6,019 nt of DNA. It comes from JAWXUT01 sp044426075 (lineage in GTDB: Bacteria; Bacillota; Clostridia; Christensenellales; DTU072). The DNA lies in NCBI GenBank assembly GCA_044426075.1, contig JAWXUT010000103.1, positions 1 through 6,019 of the forward strand, written 5' to 3'. A program made the position numbers and the translations under genes. How positions within the stretch are numbered: position 1 is the stretch's first letter; each line of letters opens with the position of its first letter. Positions 5,919-6,019 of this stretch are shown in pieces. The notes under the pieces were generated by a model. That model did no database searches, had not been told where the DNA came from, and saw only the letters and a list, made by a program, of their open reading frames with translations.

Positions 5919-5947
5919 ATTTTAACACATATCGTGTCAAATGTCAA
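5919..5947 (-). promoter_or_regulatory. Strong sigma-A-type promoter, minus strand
   Basis: On the minus strand TTGACA (5947-5942) and TAAAAT (5924-5919) are 17 bases apart: a perfect -35 and a 5-of-6 -10. It reads leftward straight into the predicted small RNA. A second TTGACA-like copy (complement of 5935-5940) sits in the spacer but is too close to the -10 to serve as its -35. Confidence 0.7.
5921..5941. promoter_or_regulatory. Dyad overlapping promoter spacer and -10, possible operator
   Basis: TTTAACAC (5921-5928) and GTGTCAAA (5934-5941) form an inverted repeat with 7 of 8 positions matching around a 5-base centre. It covers most of the -10 box and the spacer, where a repressor dimer could block transcription. 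No regulator gene is in the window. Confidence 0.35.
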
Positions 5948-6019
5948 CTATTTTTGATGTTTTTGTGAGAAAATGGTAATAAATCATACAAACTTTTCTT
6001 TGCAATTCGGCAAGGAAAA

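Larger units (their letters stand above)
5549..6019. other. Non-coding tail of the window with dispersed-type repeats and a small RNA unit
   Basis: No convincing protein gene was found in this 471-base stretch. From left to right it holds a weak candidate terminator (5602-5616), the palindrome at 5679-5693, short tandem repeats (5694-5720), a 15-nt direct repeat pair (5750-5764 and 5832-5846) flanking a second palindrome (5789-5806), and a minus-strand promoter-hairpin-T7 unit (5852-5947). From 5948 to 6019 there is only AT-rich sequence in which I see nothing definite. The part from about 5775 to 5905 is clearly more GC-rich than the coding regions. Confidence 0.6.

Overview
The window is AT-rich with short intergenic gaps, and every plus-strand gene ends in TAA. 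It carries a secreted-fibre cassette of the kind found in low-GC Gram-positive bacteria. Two SipW/ER-type signal peptidases sit beside three proteins of the TasA/camelysin type and one large secreted repeat protein. This suggests a Bacillota genome, probably an uncultured Clostridia-like gut lineage. The lineage is inferred from gene content and composition; no marker gene is present.

Layout, all genes on the plus strand. (1) 1-1596: C-terminal 531 residues of a large secreted Tyr/Thr/Asp-rich protein, built from what look like divergent repeats of about 115 residues. (2) 1652-2688: a TasA-like protein with an intact signal peptide and ribosome binding site, but its frame is broken at about 1730-1734 by what looks like a 2-nt duplication. 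(3) 2768-3634: a SipW-type peptidase with a long acidic C-terminal tail. (4) 3660-4328: an intact TasA-like protein starting at TTG. (5) 4404-4931: a short N-terminally anchored protein with a degenerate TasA-type body. (6) 4934-5548: a second SipW-type peptidase with a divergent Asp region. Two long hairpins (2702-2735 and 4344-4384) each lie directly after a TasA-like gene and before the next gene.

The last 470 bases (5549-6019) hold no convincing protein gene. They contain a weak candidate terminator, small dispersed-type palindromes and direct repeats. They also contain a well-formed minus-strand transcription unit: a TTGACA-N17-TAAAAT promoter, a hairpin and a T7 tract, predicting an RNA of about 60 nt.

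Working model (inference): the TasA-like proteins and perhaps the large repeat protein are exported, and the two membrane peptidases remove their SipW-type signal peptides. They would assemble into surface fibres or matrix, with the small anchored protein as a minor or anchoring subunit. The arrangement recalls tapA-sipW-tasA of Bacillus subtilis, but here it is duplicated and diversified. The hairpins may set different levels for structural and enzymatic genes.
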